Of a DNA stretch of 64,000 nt, positions 43,337-56,036 are shown in pieces. Positions within the stretch are counted from its first letter, which is position 1, and every line of letters starts with the position of its first letter. The position numbers were made by a program, and so were the translations under genes. Below the pieces are notes generated by a model. It saw only the letters and a list, made by a program, of their open reading frames with translations. It did not search any database and had not been told where the DNA came from. The stretch is from Symbiodinium microadriaticum (taxonomy: Eukaryota; Sar; Dinophyceae; Suessiales; Symbiodiniaceae): NCBI GenBank assembly GCA_001939145.1, contig LSRX01000535.1, positions 1 to 64,000 on the forward strand, written 5' to 3'.

Positions 43337-43715
43337 AGAGGACAGTTTTATATGGCACCATGCCATGTGTTTTGCATCACCCGAGGCCCAGTTCGGGTGA
43401 TCCCGCCCTAGCAGTCGCACGAGTGCTGCGGCGCGAATTGCATACCACAGTACCATTCACCGTCTCTGACTAAACCGCGTTTGTCGCGCAGATATCTACT
43501 TGTCTCGGTCTGTGCAAACATGCAGCGGCTCTGCAATTTGCAGGTCCAGAATCGTGCTAGGTGGTTCTGAGTGCGAGGACGCGTCGACACCAAAAGGTCC
43601 TGCTGCAACATGCAGATGCATGCAAGAGATTCGGGCGACATGTGCAAGCGGCAAAATTCGCCTTCACTGTTTTCCAGCCTTTGAAGTCAGCAAACGGAAC
43701 TTGCGGGGGGGGGGG

Positions 43716-45330
43716 CGGGACGGCCAAGTAATGTCATGCAGGTGATGAGGGCGATGCGAAGGCTGATCGGTTTGCCATGGTTTGCGTATTTCGATGCCGT
43801 TGTGTATGATGTTCGTTGCATTCAGATTCAAGACGCCAGGAAGAGCACAGCATCAAAGGAGGAGCAGGCTTGCACTGCGGTTTCCAATGTTGTTTCGACT
43901 GGAGCTCGCGGTCCAAGGTCCGCAACAAGTTGCCTTACATGTCGGGAATCCATGCGAAGAGGACGATATCGCCACATCGCCATCAGATGAGTCGTTCATG
44001 TTCCGTGCACGCGGTATGGGATGCCACCAAGCAGTAGGAGAGATGCTTGCAAGGATCCGACCAGCGCCTCCAGTTCAGGTGCTGAGAACTCTACCGTGCA
44101 GGCAACTGCATCTTCGATGCATTGCTAGCTTGTGGATTGAGCATAGCTTACTACCTGTCACCAAAAGAACCTTGCAATGCAGACTAGATAGACTAGACCT
44201 TACAACACAGATTTAAAGGCTTATTAGCGTTACAACTAAGGAGGCAAGCCACCCTCAGCCTGTACCCAAATTGCGCCAGTTCGCTGATTGGACTATGTTT
44301 GTGAAGCAGCTTCGAGGCAGGCTCTTGTTTGATGCTCATTCGGTTGCTTCCCACAGGGTTGAGCAGCTCAGTTGAGCATGCAGCACTTGTGCTATTGCCG
44401 CGCTTGAATGGACGATAAAGCGCTGTTGCAGTCCACGCATAGTGTTTCGTCAAGAAGCAAGAGCGTTGAGGACAATGGGAACACGGGGTGAAGGGTCTGC
44501 AAAAACTCAAACTTTCTCACGAAGACCTGAAATTGAAGAGGGGCTGGTGGTGATGCGGTTTAGGGGTCTTTAACTCCTCATAATTAGGCGGCAATAAGCA
44601 TTATGTCTTAGTCTCAAAGCATTCGGTACGCAAGGGTATTGCAGCACGCGGCTTAATTTTCCTTCTATTGTTCGGCTCATGAGATGCGCTTTGTGCCGGG
44701 GTGTGGAGTGTCTTCAAGCTCTTGCTGTATGTGCATTCTTGGCAACACTGCCCGATGCTCATCCGCAAGTCTGGCACAGCTGAAGAACTAGGCCAGCGGG
44801 CAGTTTGCAATCCCGCTGAGCCATGCCAGCTGGAAGCATGTCAAGAAGGCACCGGCATGCAGTTCACAATGCCGAATGCTGGCAACCTCTCGTTTGATTA
44901 CAGCTCGGCCAGACACCCGCACTGCGGTCTTGCTTTGTTGCTGGCAGCCGCCGCAGCGACCCTATCAGCCGGAACCTTTTGGGGCCACTGTTTGCTGTTT
45001 GCCACGTCTCCCTCCCATCTCCATCACTGTCTTATTTCAACAAGCTAGGCCCGCTAGGCCCGCTGCTGGGCATCAGAGGTGAGCCATACATTGAATCACA
45101 TGGGATGAATAGGAAATGATAGGAAATATTCGTCGTTTCCACCAAGGTTTCTTGCTTCACAGTTTTCACGGGCGCACAGGCAGGAGAGGGCCGTGTCAAC
45201 CAGCGCACCTCGGCAAAAGCAAAAAATATGTGCCGGGTTCACGAAGGCCATGCGTGGTTTCCTTTCTTGCTTGTTGACCGAGGCAGACTGAATCTGCCTA
45301 GCCCCAGCGAGCCTGGTTTGGTGCGGGAAC
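43716..45330. other. Right flank of the duplication; possible exon only
   Basis: A frame near 43915-44025 reading VALHVGNPCEEDDIATSPSD and then ESFMFRARGM has coding character, but no family was recognised. The remainder holds short open frames without motifs. Confidence 0.3.
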
Positions 45331-45335
45331 TCTGC

Positions 45336-47328
45336 ATGCTTTCGGTGCTTTACGGAAGCCGGTTTGTCCGGCTCGCGTTTCGTGTCATATAGTCTTTTCG
45401 TTGTCACGCCATTTGCACAACTATTGGAAATTTGTTTTACGCGGTTTGTCCGGCTCGCGTTTCAGGTGGCAGCACGTGCGTACTCTACAGCGCCGCTGGC
45501 AGAACCCCCAGAGGAGCAGATTGCTTATGTACTGTGCTCAGGTGCATGCCAAATAGCCCTGCAATGCCACCCGTGCAGCAGATGCCCTGAAAACTCAGCG
45601 TGCAGGACTTGATGAGCATCAAGCAGCACCTTGGTTGCACTGGCATCTACGACAGTGAAAGAACCGCAGTTGCGAGCCCCGGAGCCCTAACACATCGCCT
45701 GTTCTTCTTTGCTTCAAGAACCAATCCCAGTCAACATGTGCAGCATAATTTATGACATGTTATGCTCGGTGTTTATTGCATCCTGATATCCTTAAATTTA
45801 TGTTTCTATTATCGGTATGCTTTATTCACGATTTTTGTGAAGCCCCATCCACTGTCCCGGTGATGTTCGTGCGTGAACGCATGAACAAACAGAGAGAATG
45901 GCAATGTACCGATAAAAATGTTGAACTTACCAACGACAGTAACAACATTATGTCTTGGAAGAAAATGGCAATATGATAAAGTTATGATATGACACGATAT
46001 GCTTTGAGGTAGTATGAGATAACATAGTACAGTATGATGTAGTTTAATACAGCATGAGACATCACGAGACAGTACCAGACAAGCAAACGCACCAATAAAA
46101 AAGAGAGTGTGTGTGTACATATATATATATATAATATGTACATATCATGTCTTGTCATGTTTCTTCAGCCCTGACGAGTGTATATGCGCGAGGCGACATT
46201 TGACGCCGTCAGCCGAGCATCTTGAGTATGCAGTAGTGCCATGGCTCGGAAGTGGCAGGGATCACTGAGGCTGTATGCAATTTGTTTGTCGTTCCGAGTC
46301 GTCCTGTCCTGGGTGTGAACTGTTGGCTTGTTGAGACCCTTTCATGTCGGGTTTCGGGGGGTAGTTTAGGGATCGGCTCATAGTACTAACATTGCCAGAA
46401 ATATGAGGGACTGCAATAAATTCGAGGTGGAATACTCTGGCCGGCAGCACATGATCGTTGAGGGGGGCATGTACGAGACCTATTTCATTCGAGCAGTTCC
46501 TGGCTCGAAGGTGGGCGAAGCCAGTGAGTGCACAGGCTGTCATCGAGTCCTAAACCAGTCTACAGAAGTCCGCGCATTCCAGATTTTGCTGTGCTCATGT
46601 CCTTGGAAAGCGCTTGCCCACCAGCTAATCACTCAGGGCCTGCTTGTGGCAGGTGCGATTGAATCGTGTCCTGCTGCTGAAGGAGAAGAACAGTGGCGGC
46701 GAGCGTTTTGACTAATTCATGCCTAATCCTGCCAGCACAGCGAAAGCATGCAGCAGAGAGTGCTGAGTCGTTCAGTTATCATCTTCCGCACTGTGGCAGC
46801 GGAGGTTTGAGATCAGCGTTGGACAGCCACTGGTGGATGGAGCATACGCAGAGGCACTCCGATCGAGCGCTATGCAAGTTACACCACACTAGGTTTGAGG
46901 ATGGGTAGCCTGTTCAGATCACTATCCTCGAGCACTTGAAGGGTGAAGACCAAATTGTCTTCAAACACAAGAAGAAGCTCCGTGGCTGCATTGAGAACAT
47001 TCATAAGGCCAGAGGAGGATTCACAGAATCATGCGTTGTTTTAGGATGCAAACGGCACATGCTTGGTTGAAGGAAGCACTACATGAAACGCTGGATTGTC
47101 AACCAGAAGCTCACTCGCTTCCGTGTCGACAAGCCACTTGTCAATGTCTTGACAGAAGAGCCCTGTGTAGGGGAACTTCGTGATTCTGCATTCGTGCACG
47201 TGTTAGTGCTAGAAAGGGGTGGCGCACGAAGGCGAAGAGTGACTGATTGTGTCTGCAGGATCGTCAAGGGTTCGCCGGATGATGCCGTTGAGGGCAGAGC
47301 TCCCTACCCGCTTGAACCAGGGTCCTAG
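45336..47328 (+). CDS. Mitochondrial ribosomal protein bL21
   Basis: The protein is a structural component of the large mitoribosomal subunit that binds rRNA. Exons: 45336-45383 (MLSVLYGSRFVRLAFR, an Arg-rich amphipathic presequence), 45466-45533 (VAARAYSTAPLAEPPEEQIA, whose RAYSTA is typical of a mitochondrial cleavage region), 46399-46519 (FEVEYSGRQHMIVEGG, the bL21 N-terminal GRQ-x-x-V box), 46653 to about 46709 (VRLNRVLLLKEKN), 46812-46853 (ISVGQPLVDGAYAE), 46918-46976 (ITILEHLKGEDQIVFKH), 47073-47132 (KHYMKRWIVNQKLTRFRVD) and 47259-47328 (KIVKGSPDD to stop TAG). The length is about 173 residues. Introns 3, 5, 6 and 7 start GC, intron 4 probably GA, and introns 1-2 GT. Intron 1 is 82 bp and flanked by a 22-bp direct repeat. 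The join at 45533/46399 is the least certain. Confidence 0.83.
45360..45463. repeat. 22-bp direct repeat spanning both ends of bL21 intron 1
   Basis: The 22 bases at 45360-45381 recur exactly at 45442-45463. The offset of 82 bp equals the intron length (45384-45465). The first copy lies in exon 1, and the second lies in the intron just before its AG. Confidence 0.9.
45980..46140. repeat. Degenerate TATGA/ACAGTATGA short repeats and AT repeat inside a bL21 intron
   Basis: Loosely repeated TATGATATGACA-like words run from about 45980 to 46080, followed by GT and AT dinucleotide runs to about 46135. They lie within the long second intron of the bL21 gene. Confidence 0.6.
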
Positions 47329-47339
47329 AGGCATCCCTG

Positions 47340-49670
47340 CGCAATCGATATTGCACAATGGATGTGTTGTGCGCGGACCTGTCTACCGCTCCACCGGCTT
47401 AAACTCTGAACGGCCATGGATCATTCATGACGCTTTGAAGTGTGGTTAGAAAATGTGCTCGGGGATGTGTCAGACGCTGAATGGAGTACTGCATCCGGAG
47501 TTTGCAAATTTGAAGCGACAACCTTCGTCTTGTCCAGATGCTGACAGCACTCCAAGCTCCCCATCAAGAGTGGGCCGGTTAGTCGGGCCAGACTGCGAGC
47601 GTAAAAAAATTGCCTTCCCTGCCTGGCTGCTCGGTCACGACGTCAGTCACGAAGTCACCTGCGAGCTTCGCACACTTCGCTGGCAGGCTACACAGGCGGA
47701 CCACTTGAGGCAGGCTACACAGGCGGACCACTTGAGCTCATCGCCATGTTCCCAGACCTTTCTGTCTGGTTGTTGCAGTGCAGAATTCAGATCAGTTTTG
47801 ACTGAAATGGAATGAGGGTCAACAGCAAGGACCTGCATTTGTGTGCATTGACCAATACGGCAAGGGTGAAGCAGCTCAGTGTCCGTGAACCTACTTCAGG
47901 CACGTTTACCGTCCAAGCTCGAATCTCAGAGCAAACGTGATCGTTCACAGCTACTTGTAGCAGTGAGGCAGGCATGCAGGCGTGCAGGTAGTGCATCGAG
48001 TGGCTATGGCAAGGCGCAATAGCTTGCCAAAGGCCACAAGCATGCGCAACATGCCCTATGTGCACCGGCCTTGACACTTTGCCATGGGCCCTGTACAGTT
48101 AAGCTTAAGTTTAGCTGCCGAGGCTCAAGGAGCCTTATCCTCCCATTCCGTTTGGTCCCGAGCTGGATCGACATTGGTCCTTATGTCCTTACCGAATTTT
48201 GGCGTTGATGTTTTTTCTTGATGTCCCTGAGATCGGGAAATGCACAGGTCGGACAGGCTGCATTCAAACATTTGCAGCATCAACGCTTTGATCGCATCTC
48301 GCAGACGCGCCACAGCCCCGATCTGACGACCTACTGACGACCTGCGAGTTTCGCTACGAAGTCCGTTTGCAGCGATAGCCACGTGCCATTGACTTCACTG
48401 CCCGCCAGCAGTTGAGGCGTTGTCGAAGAGTGGCATCGCTGATGTGGGGTGTTGACGGGCATTGAGCCATTGAGCCAGCTGAGACGTGAAAGTGCAATAA
48501 TATTCCGTACTGCGTAAGATGAGCAACCTCAAGGCCCGGCCCATCAAAAAGGTGGCCAGGCCAACTCGAAGGTGCCATGTGCAGGTCGCCAAAGCTGCGA
48601 TCCTAGCCGGGAGCTATCCAGGCTGAAAGCATAGGTTCAGCGGTGTAATGTGCAGTGCATGCGCTTCGTGATAGTCCCGACTTCGCCTAGAGCTGCCAGC
48701 GAAATTGCATTTGTTGGGCTCCTTTTCCTCTCAGCTTGAGCCACGAAGCGCCTCCATGGAAAGCTGAGGCACGCCAGAATGTGCACATTTGTCCATGGAA
48801 GTAGCCTGTGTTTTCAGGTGCCTTGCAAGCCTGACACCCCGCCGGGTGAATGCAAGCAGCACAGTCCAAAGCTCGGAAGAATGCATACTTCCAGAACTGT
48901 TGTACTACGCTACATATTTGCAACACAGTGCTTTGTTCGAGAGAAGGTACCTGCTCTCATGCCGACTCATACCTGCGGTTACCTGCACAGGTTCGTCGAC
49001 GCTGCTGGCGCCCCAGCAGAAGTCCCTGCAGAGGGCATTTTGCGGCAGCGGTTGCGTTGAGTCTTCTAGCACGAGATGGCTCTCCTAGCTGCACCCCTTA
49101 GGCCGATGATGGCATCTTTCTGCATCTCCTACGGTGTCCTTCCTAGTCGCAGTGCATGTCTTGGCAAAATTGCGGACGCCGCCGCTTTTGAGAAGCCGAG
49201 TTGCAGGTGTCTCGGAACTGAGTCGGTTGCCAGGAGCCCAGACTCGTCATGGACATATCATTGGAACGGTAGAGTCAATAGTGTTTCAGTGTATGTCTGC
49301 ATGAGGTCCAGCTGGCCTCAGCCTCTGCTTTCTTGCCACAACCTGAGTGCACTCGAACTTTTGCAGTGCATCCGAAGCGAAGTGGAGCTTGCCAGGTCGC
49401 GGAGACTCAGCGACTCTCCTTCGCCATCTTTGCTGCAGCGCTGCTCGCCGAGACAGCAGATTCTGCTAATTTTCGATCTGGCTCACGATTGGATGCTTAC
49501 TGGCAAGCACGTTTTTACGGGATAGTGTATAGTGTATATGCATCAAGACATAATAGCATCTTGTGACGCCAACAACCACTTCAGTCTCCGCTCACTTCCC
49601 GTACATGTGCCAGCTTTATTTTGTCGTGTACCGTGTGCCCGTGTGCGAGTGTAGCTTCTGTCTGCATTCA
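47340..49670. other. No gene identified
   Basis: Possible short exons (for example near 48990-49065 and 49370-49500) have coding-like composition in more than one frame, so none can be trusted. There is a 27-bp tandem duplication at 47683-47736. Confidence 0.35.
47683..47736. repeat. 27-bp tandem duplication
   Basis: Two exact adjacent copies, 47683-47709 and 47710-47736, beginning GCAGGCTACACAGG. Confidence 0.95.
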
Positions 49671-49676
49671 CAAAGT

Positions 49677-49715
49677 GACCGAAAGGTTTTCTTTCTTCGT
49701 CATGGCAAAGCAGCA
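49677..49715 (+). other. Possible histidine-phosphatase exon fragment
   Basis: A short frame reads DRKVFFLRHGKA, which resembles the strand plus Arg-His-Gly catalytic motif of the phosphoglycerate-mutase-like phosphatases. No other motif of the family was found nearby, so chance is likely. Confidence 0.2.
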
Positions 49716-52700
49716 TCACTCAGGTTACGCAGAAGAGCTCCTGCGAGATTGCTCCGGCGCCTTAGTGGAGAAATGATGTCAACGGGATTTTCTGCCGATA
49801 CGCTGCAGCGATCTCGAATCTAGGTCTCTGCATGAAATCTAGTTCTCGGAGAAGGTAAGGTTAAGCTCTGTTTGCGGAAGCTCCTGCGCCTGAGGTTGTG
49901 CCGACTTTCCTTGTGCTGTTGTCGAAGCACAGGCTTTGACTGGGCATGGCCAGGCCCTTAGACTGGCATAACATAGCAGACAGAGCGCTTACTGCACCAC
50001 ACCACGACGATGCGATGTTGTGCATCCTCCTTGCAGCGCCGGCTGAATTTTGCTATCGATGGCGAGAATTCTGAACCTTGCCTCAGCCACAGCCGCCCCG
50101 ACCGGAATTCTGAATTTATCGTCGCAGGTCCATCGGGTGCTACCGTTGCGAGTTGCATAGCCCTTTGGAAATGCCTCACCGTCTCAAAACGATCCACGAC
50201 GAGAATTACGTGACCCGGCCAGGTATGGTCTGTTTCAGACCCATCGTTTGCCCAGGTGCCCTCGACATGCTTCGGGCATTGGCAGCTGCAGGCGCTGGGC
50301 GGCAAAGCTGCGAGGTCCCAGACTGGAAGACCCACAGACTTTGCGGAGAGTGATGTTGATGCCTCAAAGTCGCAGGTGCTTGGCCTTGCATTCGTGTTGA
50401 CGACGGGCAGGGAACGTCGAGGCACTTTTCGATTCCGTTGCCCTCGTGCTTGAGGCTGAAGTTATCGCAAGCTTAAGCCCTCAGGTATGTCTAGGCTCGT
50501 GGAGAAGTTGCGAGTTGAGAGGTGCACCTGACCTAGCCGGTGTGTTTTTGGATGCCGTTTTTCGCCGAGGCCTCAGGACTTCAAAGGGTCCGGCTGGTTT
50601 TTAGTTTTAGATATTTCGAAATGCTTGGCCTGCCTGGCAGGGTAATTTGTTCTCATCGCTTTCGGACATGCACACCCGGTAGGTGGGACTGGTAGCCTTT
50701 CTGTGCTGTGCACTCACCAGCAAAGGTTGGGAGTTGCTGCGCTTGCGATGCCCAGATGGCCAGTGCAAGGCCAGCCAAGCAGAACTGGGCCAGGAAAGCT
50801 CCGTTGAAGCGCGCAAGATGCAGAAAACGTGGTTCCTGGCTTTGGGCCCTGGGGCCCGTGTTGACGAACCACATATTGCGGCATATTCCAGCACTGGGTT
50901 GTGCACTCCTAGTTGTCCCCGAGGGGGGTTGAAACCGTTGCATTAGCACCTGAACAGCATCCTTTTCCCGATTGCTGCAGCCACCGAGCTTAGGACCTAG
51001 CTTCGCAACAAGAGGCAAAGTACCCTTGCACGCTTTCGCTTCGACCTCCAGCTGTTACCCACTTTTCCGGCGATTGGGAAGGTCCCACAAGGGGGGAAGC
51101 TCATCCTCCTCCACTCCACTTAGTTCCGTTTGGGGGAACCGCAACCGAGCGAGTTTCACACCAACACGGCAAGCATCAAGAAACTGGCGAGTGCTCCACG
51201 CGAGGTCGAACAACTGTTTGGGCCTCGGCCTTAGGCGAAAGATAAGGCATGGCCGTATCCATTCAATGAGTTTCTAGTGAGCCTTCCTAATGAGAGAAGG
51301 AGTGCGGCAACCGAGCCAACCGCTTTATGTTGCAGGTGAAAAAGGCGGATCGAATCCTTTCTGAATCATTCTTCAACCTTGCAAAGAAAGCGGCCCAGCG
51401 CACACCTTCTTGGGCGCATGCCTAGTCGACTGGGGCTTGGGGAAACCTGGTAATGGGTTCGACAACGCGCATCCAGAGATCTTGCTCAGACGAGAACCCA
51501 TCCAAACTCGCCTCGTGAAACTACTTGGAACTTTCGCTGCCTGCGCACAGGACGTTGCCAGTTGTCAATGTCTTCAAACAGACGGAGCATCATTCATGTT
51601 ACCCAAGTTACCCCACTACAACTCGGACTTCAATCCTGAGCCATTCGCCCGATGACTTGGCGGACTTAGCAGGCCAGACAAGCAGTCGACATGCTGTTGA
51701 CGGCATTGTTCTGCTCTCAGCAGCTGCTGTGTTTGTCTGTCACTCCTTCTATACCGCTGCATAGATTGGACATCAACCTGGAAACTGGCTGCAAGCTCGC
51801 GGGCATCATCAGTGAGGAGCCACGGTAGCTAGATCAGGTTTTTAAGTGCTTCAGAATGCTGTCAGTGACGCCCGTGTACAGGCCGTCCAGCAAGCAGAAA
51901 TCGACCTAGATGCCCTCGTTGAGATGCACACAAATGCATTGCCACGGTCTCGGCAGTCGACAAGTCGACAAGCGTCAATCTGACATAATCTGACTGTCTG
52001 CGCAATTGAGATCTGTAGGCTCTGGCGATACGAGGCCGACAAATCCGGCCACTTTCAGCCTTGTGTTTCCCAGCTTGGCGGAGGCCGTTGCGAGACGACG
52101 GTCAGCTGCAGAGTTCATTCGAGCTCGCGCGACCGCAAGCAGGCAGCCTGACTAGATGGGTTCCAACTGTGCTCTCCCATGATTCTGATGTGACATGGCC
52201 GTCAGGCATTGTTCACGTGAGAACTTACCCAGCTCCGCGCCCGGAGTGGGTGTGGCCAACTTCACTGGAATGAGTTCCTCTTCTTAGGTGGCAGCTCCAG
52301 CAATAGAGATCTCGACCGATTAGAAGCATCGATGTCATCCCTGGATGAGACCATCCGCGGGTATGACAAGGCCAGACTTCCGCACCATCACTTGGAGACT
52401 GGAGGAGACCAAAACGTAGTTCCTGCCCTGCAGGAGGGTTACACACTGGTTTGCCCACAACTGGCGGTGCTCTTGGTGTTGGTGTGCAGACCCTACGACT
52501 TCTCCTAAACAGATTTTTGCTTGCCCAGGTGGGCTTCAAGTGCATGCGGAGGACAGCGCAAGCCAACAATATGTTGAAGAAAATGATGGTTTTTCTAGGA
52601 CGGAGCTTCCGAGTGGGCATTGGTGGGTGCTGGCACTCAGTCTCATGCTTGGGGAGAATATTGTTTTTGTGGTGACAGCCTGGCCTGGCCTGGCCCGTTT

Positions 52701-54710
52701 GCAGGTTCGTTTGGACGGCCCTTTGATGGGACGTCCTGCTTTGGCACCTGCCTGTGGAGCACTTGCTTTAGCCCTATGTGCTTGAGCCGGACGACTGGTG
52801 GATGCTCCGAGTGTCTTAGTGGACCTCTTCTGGTGTGCGAAGGGGTCCCGGGGGAGGCGCAAGTCGGGCCAGGCGCCTTGGCAACTGCCGCAAGACTCAA
52901 GACCGAAAAGTATTACGCCACGGCCTTCGTTGCCAAGACACTTCCTGATAATGTCACTAGCACCTGGACGGGTGCGGCAACGCGGTGCCCGACCAGGTGA
53001 ACAGGGGAGATGTGAGCGAATCTGATTGACCTGCTTTCGTCGGTCTGCACAAAGATGACGAAGGTTTGTTAGACGACAGTTGGATCGAAACCAGGTCATC
53101 CGCACAGCTCCTCCAAACTCGGGTAGGACAGCAAGAACCATTCTTTTGAAAACCCAAGTGCGGAGCAGCGGCTTCAGGGATATCCTCCCAAAGACAAGCC
53201 AGCACAGTCGCCGGTATCAAGCATATACAGGGTGGTACGGATACTCATGATGTAGGATGATCGTGGAGTGGTGGGCGAAGGCATTTCTAGGAGAGAGCAT
53301 GTCGTGGGACGGTAGGCAAGAGTATGTATTTGTGGAATATGAGATGTTCCCTGCATGTGCCGCTTTGCTGATGTTCCAAAGGCGAAACTCATCCGTTTTT
53401 AAAGATGATTTTCGACCGATCTTGCATGAAGGATCCGTGCGAGGCTCATGTACATAGCACCGTGGTTGGGAAGTGGTTGGGGAGGTGTGCATGTGTTGCA
53501 CCCGGCATGGCAACGAAAGTTTGGATGGCTGTGTATGTTGCGAAGTGGATGAAGACTCGTAAGTATTGCGTGCCGGCATCAACATTGCACGCTTGAGGGC
53601 TGCATGCTCTGTGCCACACCCGCAAGAGCTCACGGCTGAATTACTCGAAACAAAAAACTCCGCGCATCACAGCTGACACTCGTATCCACTGACCATAGTT
53701 CTGTGCTTGTGGTGGCTCGTTTTGGGTTCAAACTAGTCGCGTTTGCCGTGACTGAGAAGTTTGCTCGCTTTTCCTCCGCCATCAAATCATCAAAAGCTTG
53801 TTTCTGCAGTAGAACATCACAGGCAGATTCGCAGCTGCATTTTTGAAGTGCAACCTGCTGCTGGCCGCTGTTGTGCCAGACTATGACTTTGCGTACAAGT
53901 TTTCGGCTATCCAGCAGTAGTACTGCATAGAAGAAGGGGCGGGTCAGGTCTGAACATTCTTCAAAGCAGCTTGCTTTAAGGCTTAAAGGTGTGGAGCCTG
54001 CCATGGGCTTGGGCAGAGCCGTGAAGCCCGGCATGGACTGAAGACGACATGTCCGAATCCGAGCATCAAGCCGCTGCTGGCAGGCACGAGTGGACGAGGA
54101 TGTAAGATCCAGCCCTCAAAGCATGCCTCTACCGTAAACTACTCATAAGTACCGCTGAAACACAGCCTAGCTGCCCAGTTGTGTTTGCTGAGACCCTTAG
54201 GCCCAAGCCGAAGAGTGCTGAGATAAGGGAAAGTTCAGCTTGTGACTCCGCAGAGAAGAGCAGGAGCTGAGGAGTCGTTTCTGACTAACATAGCTTGTCG
54301 CTTTCTTGTCAGGTGGACTATTGCTGTTTTTGGTGGTCTTCATTACTATGATCGTGCTCAAGAGGTGACTGGGTGAGTCAGAGTGAAAGGAGACTCACCG
54401 CACCCGTCTTTTGCAAGTCATGATGTATGTAGCCATCATGCCAAAGTTGATTCGGGATGTAGTCCGGTGGAAGCTGAGCTTTAGCCAGATTCCGCATCGA
54501 GCCCTAACTATACTGAAGTTTGTCGTTTGATGTTGTAGAAGGCCAGCTGATGTGCTTTGCAGGGCGACGGCTGCCAGCCGGGCAGCTGGTGATCTGGTGA
54601 TACAATCCCTTGCCCCGTGAGCTTATGAAGCTGCAAACGCCAATCTCCGTAAATGCCTATAAGCCAGGGTTCCCTATAGGTCCCTGAATTTCTGAATGCC
54701 TTTTACACAC
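49716..54710. other. Sparse region; only isolated exon candidates
   Basis: The best candidate is 51336-51425: an acceptor TTGCAG|G, then VKKADRILSESFFNLAKKAA to a TAG stop, resembling a last coding exon. A frame near 50745-50830 (CPDGQCKASQAELGQESSVE) could precede it. No family was recognised. The rest shows nothing supportable. Confidence 0.3.
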
Positions 54711-54714
54711 CTCC

Positions 54715-56036
54715 GCAAGACCCTGACTTCGACTCGGCCCTCGAAGAAGGGATCCGTCCCGTGGCCAGGGCTGCCTCAGAGCTGGCTTCCGTCCTGAGCC
54801 GACGTCGTCAGGAGGTGGACACCAAGGGCGCCTTTTTTACGAAGGACCGAAAAGGCCGGAGCCGGAGTCAATCCACATCAACTTTGCTCTTCATTTCTTG
54901 CTTATCGATGTTTACCGATGACGTGTTGATTCTCGGCTTGCGAGCGCTGTGTGCACTGTCCAGGCCATGCTGATGCAGTCTGGAACGAGCGGACTGACTC
55001 GCAGTTCAGCCCTCGATCCTCGGAGAGGAAGTCCGCTATCGCACGCCTGCAGGGAGCGAGCGTCTCCCCTTATGCATCAAGGGAGGCATCCCCCGCCCCG
55101 CAGCCGCCGGAGGATGGCAGACCTAAAGTTCTTCGGCGGATGTCGGCCGATGCCACGATGACAGCGCCCAACGCCCTGTTAGAGGACCGGGCGCGACGAA
55201 GTTTCGCACCTCGCAGGGCCTCCACGGGACCAGTGCTCAAAGCCCCGATCCAGCGACTGGGCTCTGCGAGATCAGCATCACCAACTTTGGCGCCCAGCAC
55301 CAGCAGTGCATCACCACCCAGGACGCAACGACCTCCAAAAGCGAAATCTAAAGCGACACCGAGGCGTTCTGCAAGTGCTGCAACCGAGGCCGCTTTGCCG
55401 TCTTCGCGCCAACCGCAGCAAAGTCCAGAGCCAGTGCGAACTTCAGCAGCAGCGGCACTCCGGACTGGATCCGCTACCGAGCCCGACCTCTCTAGGCCTT
55501 CTGGCAGAGTACCCGCCGAGCATGGAGCAGTGGCAGAGAACATCGCCAAGTTCGAGGTGACGCAGGCTCCACAGAGTGCAGTGGGCAAACTTTGCCCCAA
55601 GGTAAGCGGCGAACTCGGCTCGAGCACTCCAAGCGAGGCGGAGGAGGCTGTTCCGGGTGGTGGCGGTTCAGCCTCAAGTCATGGCACCAAGGAAGCCAGC
55701 AAGCCTGTCGCAAAGCCTGCCACAAAGCCGGCTAGCAAGCCTAAAGCGGCGAGCAAGTCGGTGTGCAAGCCGAAAGCCAAAGTGGCAGCAAGTGTTGGTG
55801 AGGATCCACCACAAAGGGAATCCGCGCAGGAGTCACCCAGGAAAGCAGTGCAACTACCGCGAGAAGCTGTCGAAAAGGCCGAGCAGACTAATGCAAAGGC
55901 CAGCTTGAAGGCTCAGTGTGTGCCGTGTCAGGATGCCACCTCGTCCTCGTTGCGACAGGATCCTCAGCTTGGGAGCAAGGAACATCTGGGCATCCGGGCA
56001 GACACTGAAATGTCATGGCATGCCATGCCAGCATGA
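54715..56036 (+). CDS. Basic Ser/Pro/Ala/Lys-rich disordered protein, unidentified
   Basis: The upstream exon (about 54725-54890) reads DFDSALEEGIRPVARAASEL and then LSRRRQEVDTKGAFFTKDRK. After an intron, a 361-residue frame (54951-56036) continues in coding-like sequence to a TGA stop. It is rich in Ser, Pro, Ala and basic residues, with repeated Lys-Pro units (KPVAKPATKPASKPKAASKS) reminiscent of linker-histone-like tails or microtubule-binding regions. No folded domain is visible. The exact exon border near 54950 and the true start are unknown. The long open frame and consistent composition over 1 kb argue that it is real; function cannot be assigned. Confidence 0.5.

Larger units (their letters stand above)
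33294..43715. repeat. Large direct repeat, copy B (10,422 bp)
   Basis: The second copy of 22945-33292 differs only by a 74-bp expansion in the TATG microsatellite. I saw no other difference in any translated frame. Its right border is the G11 run, followed by unique sequence from 43716. Confidence 0.97.
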
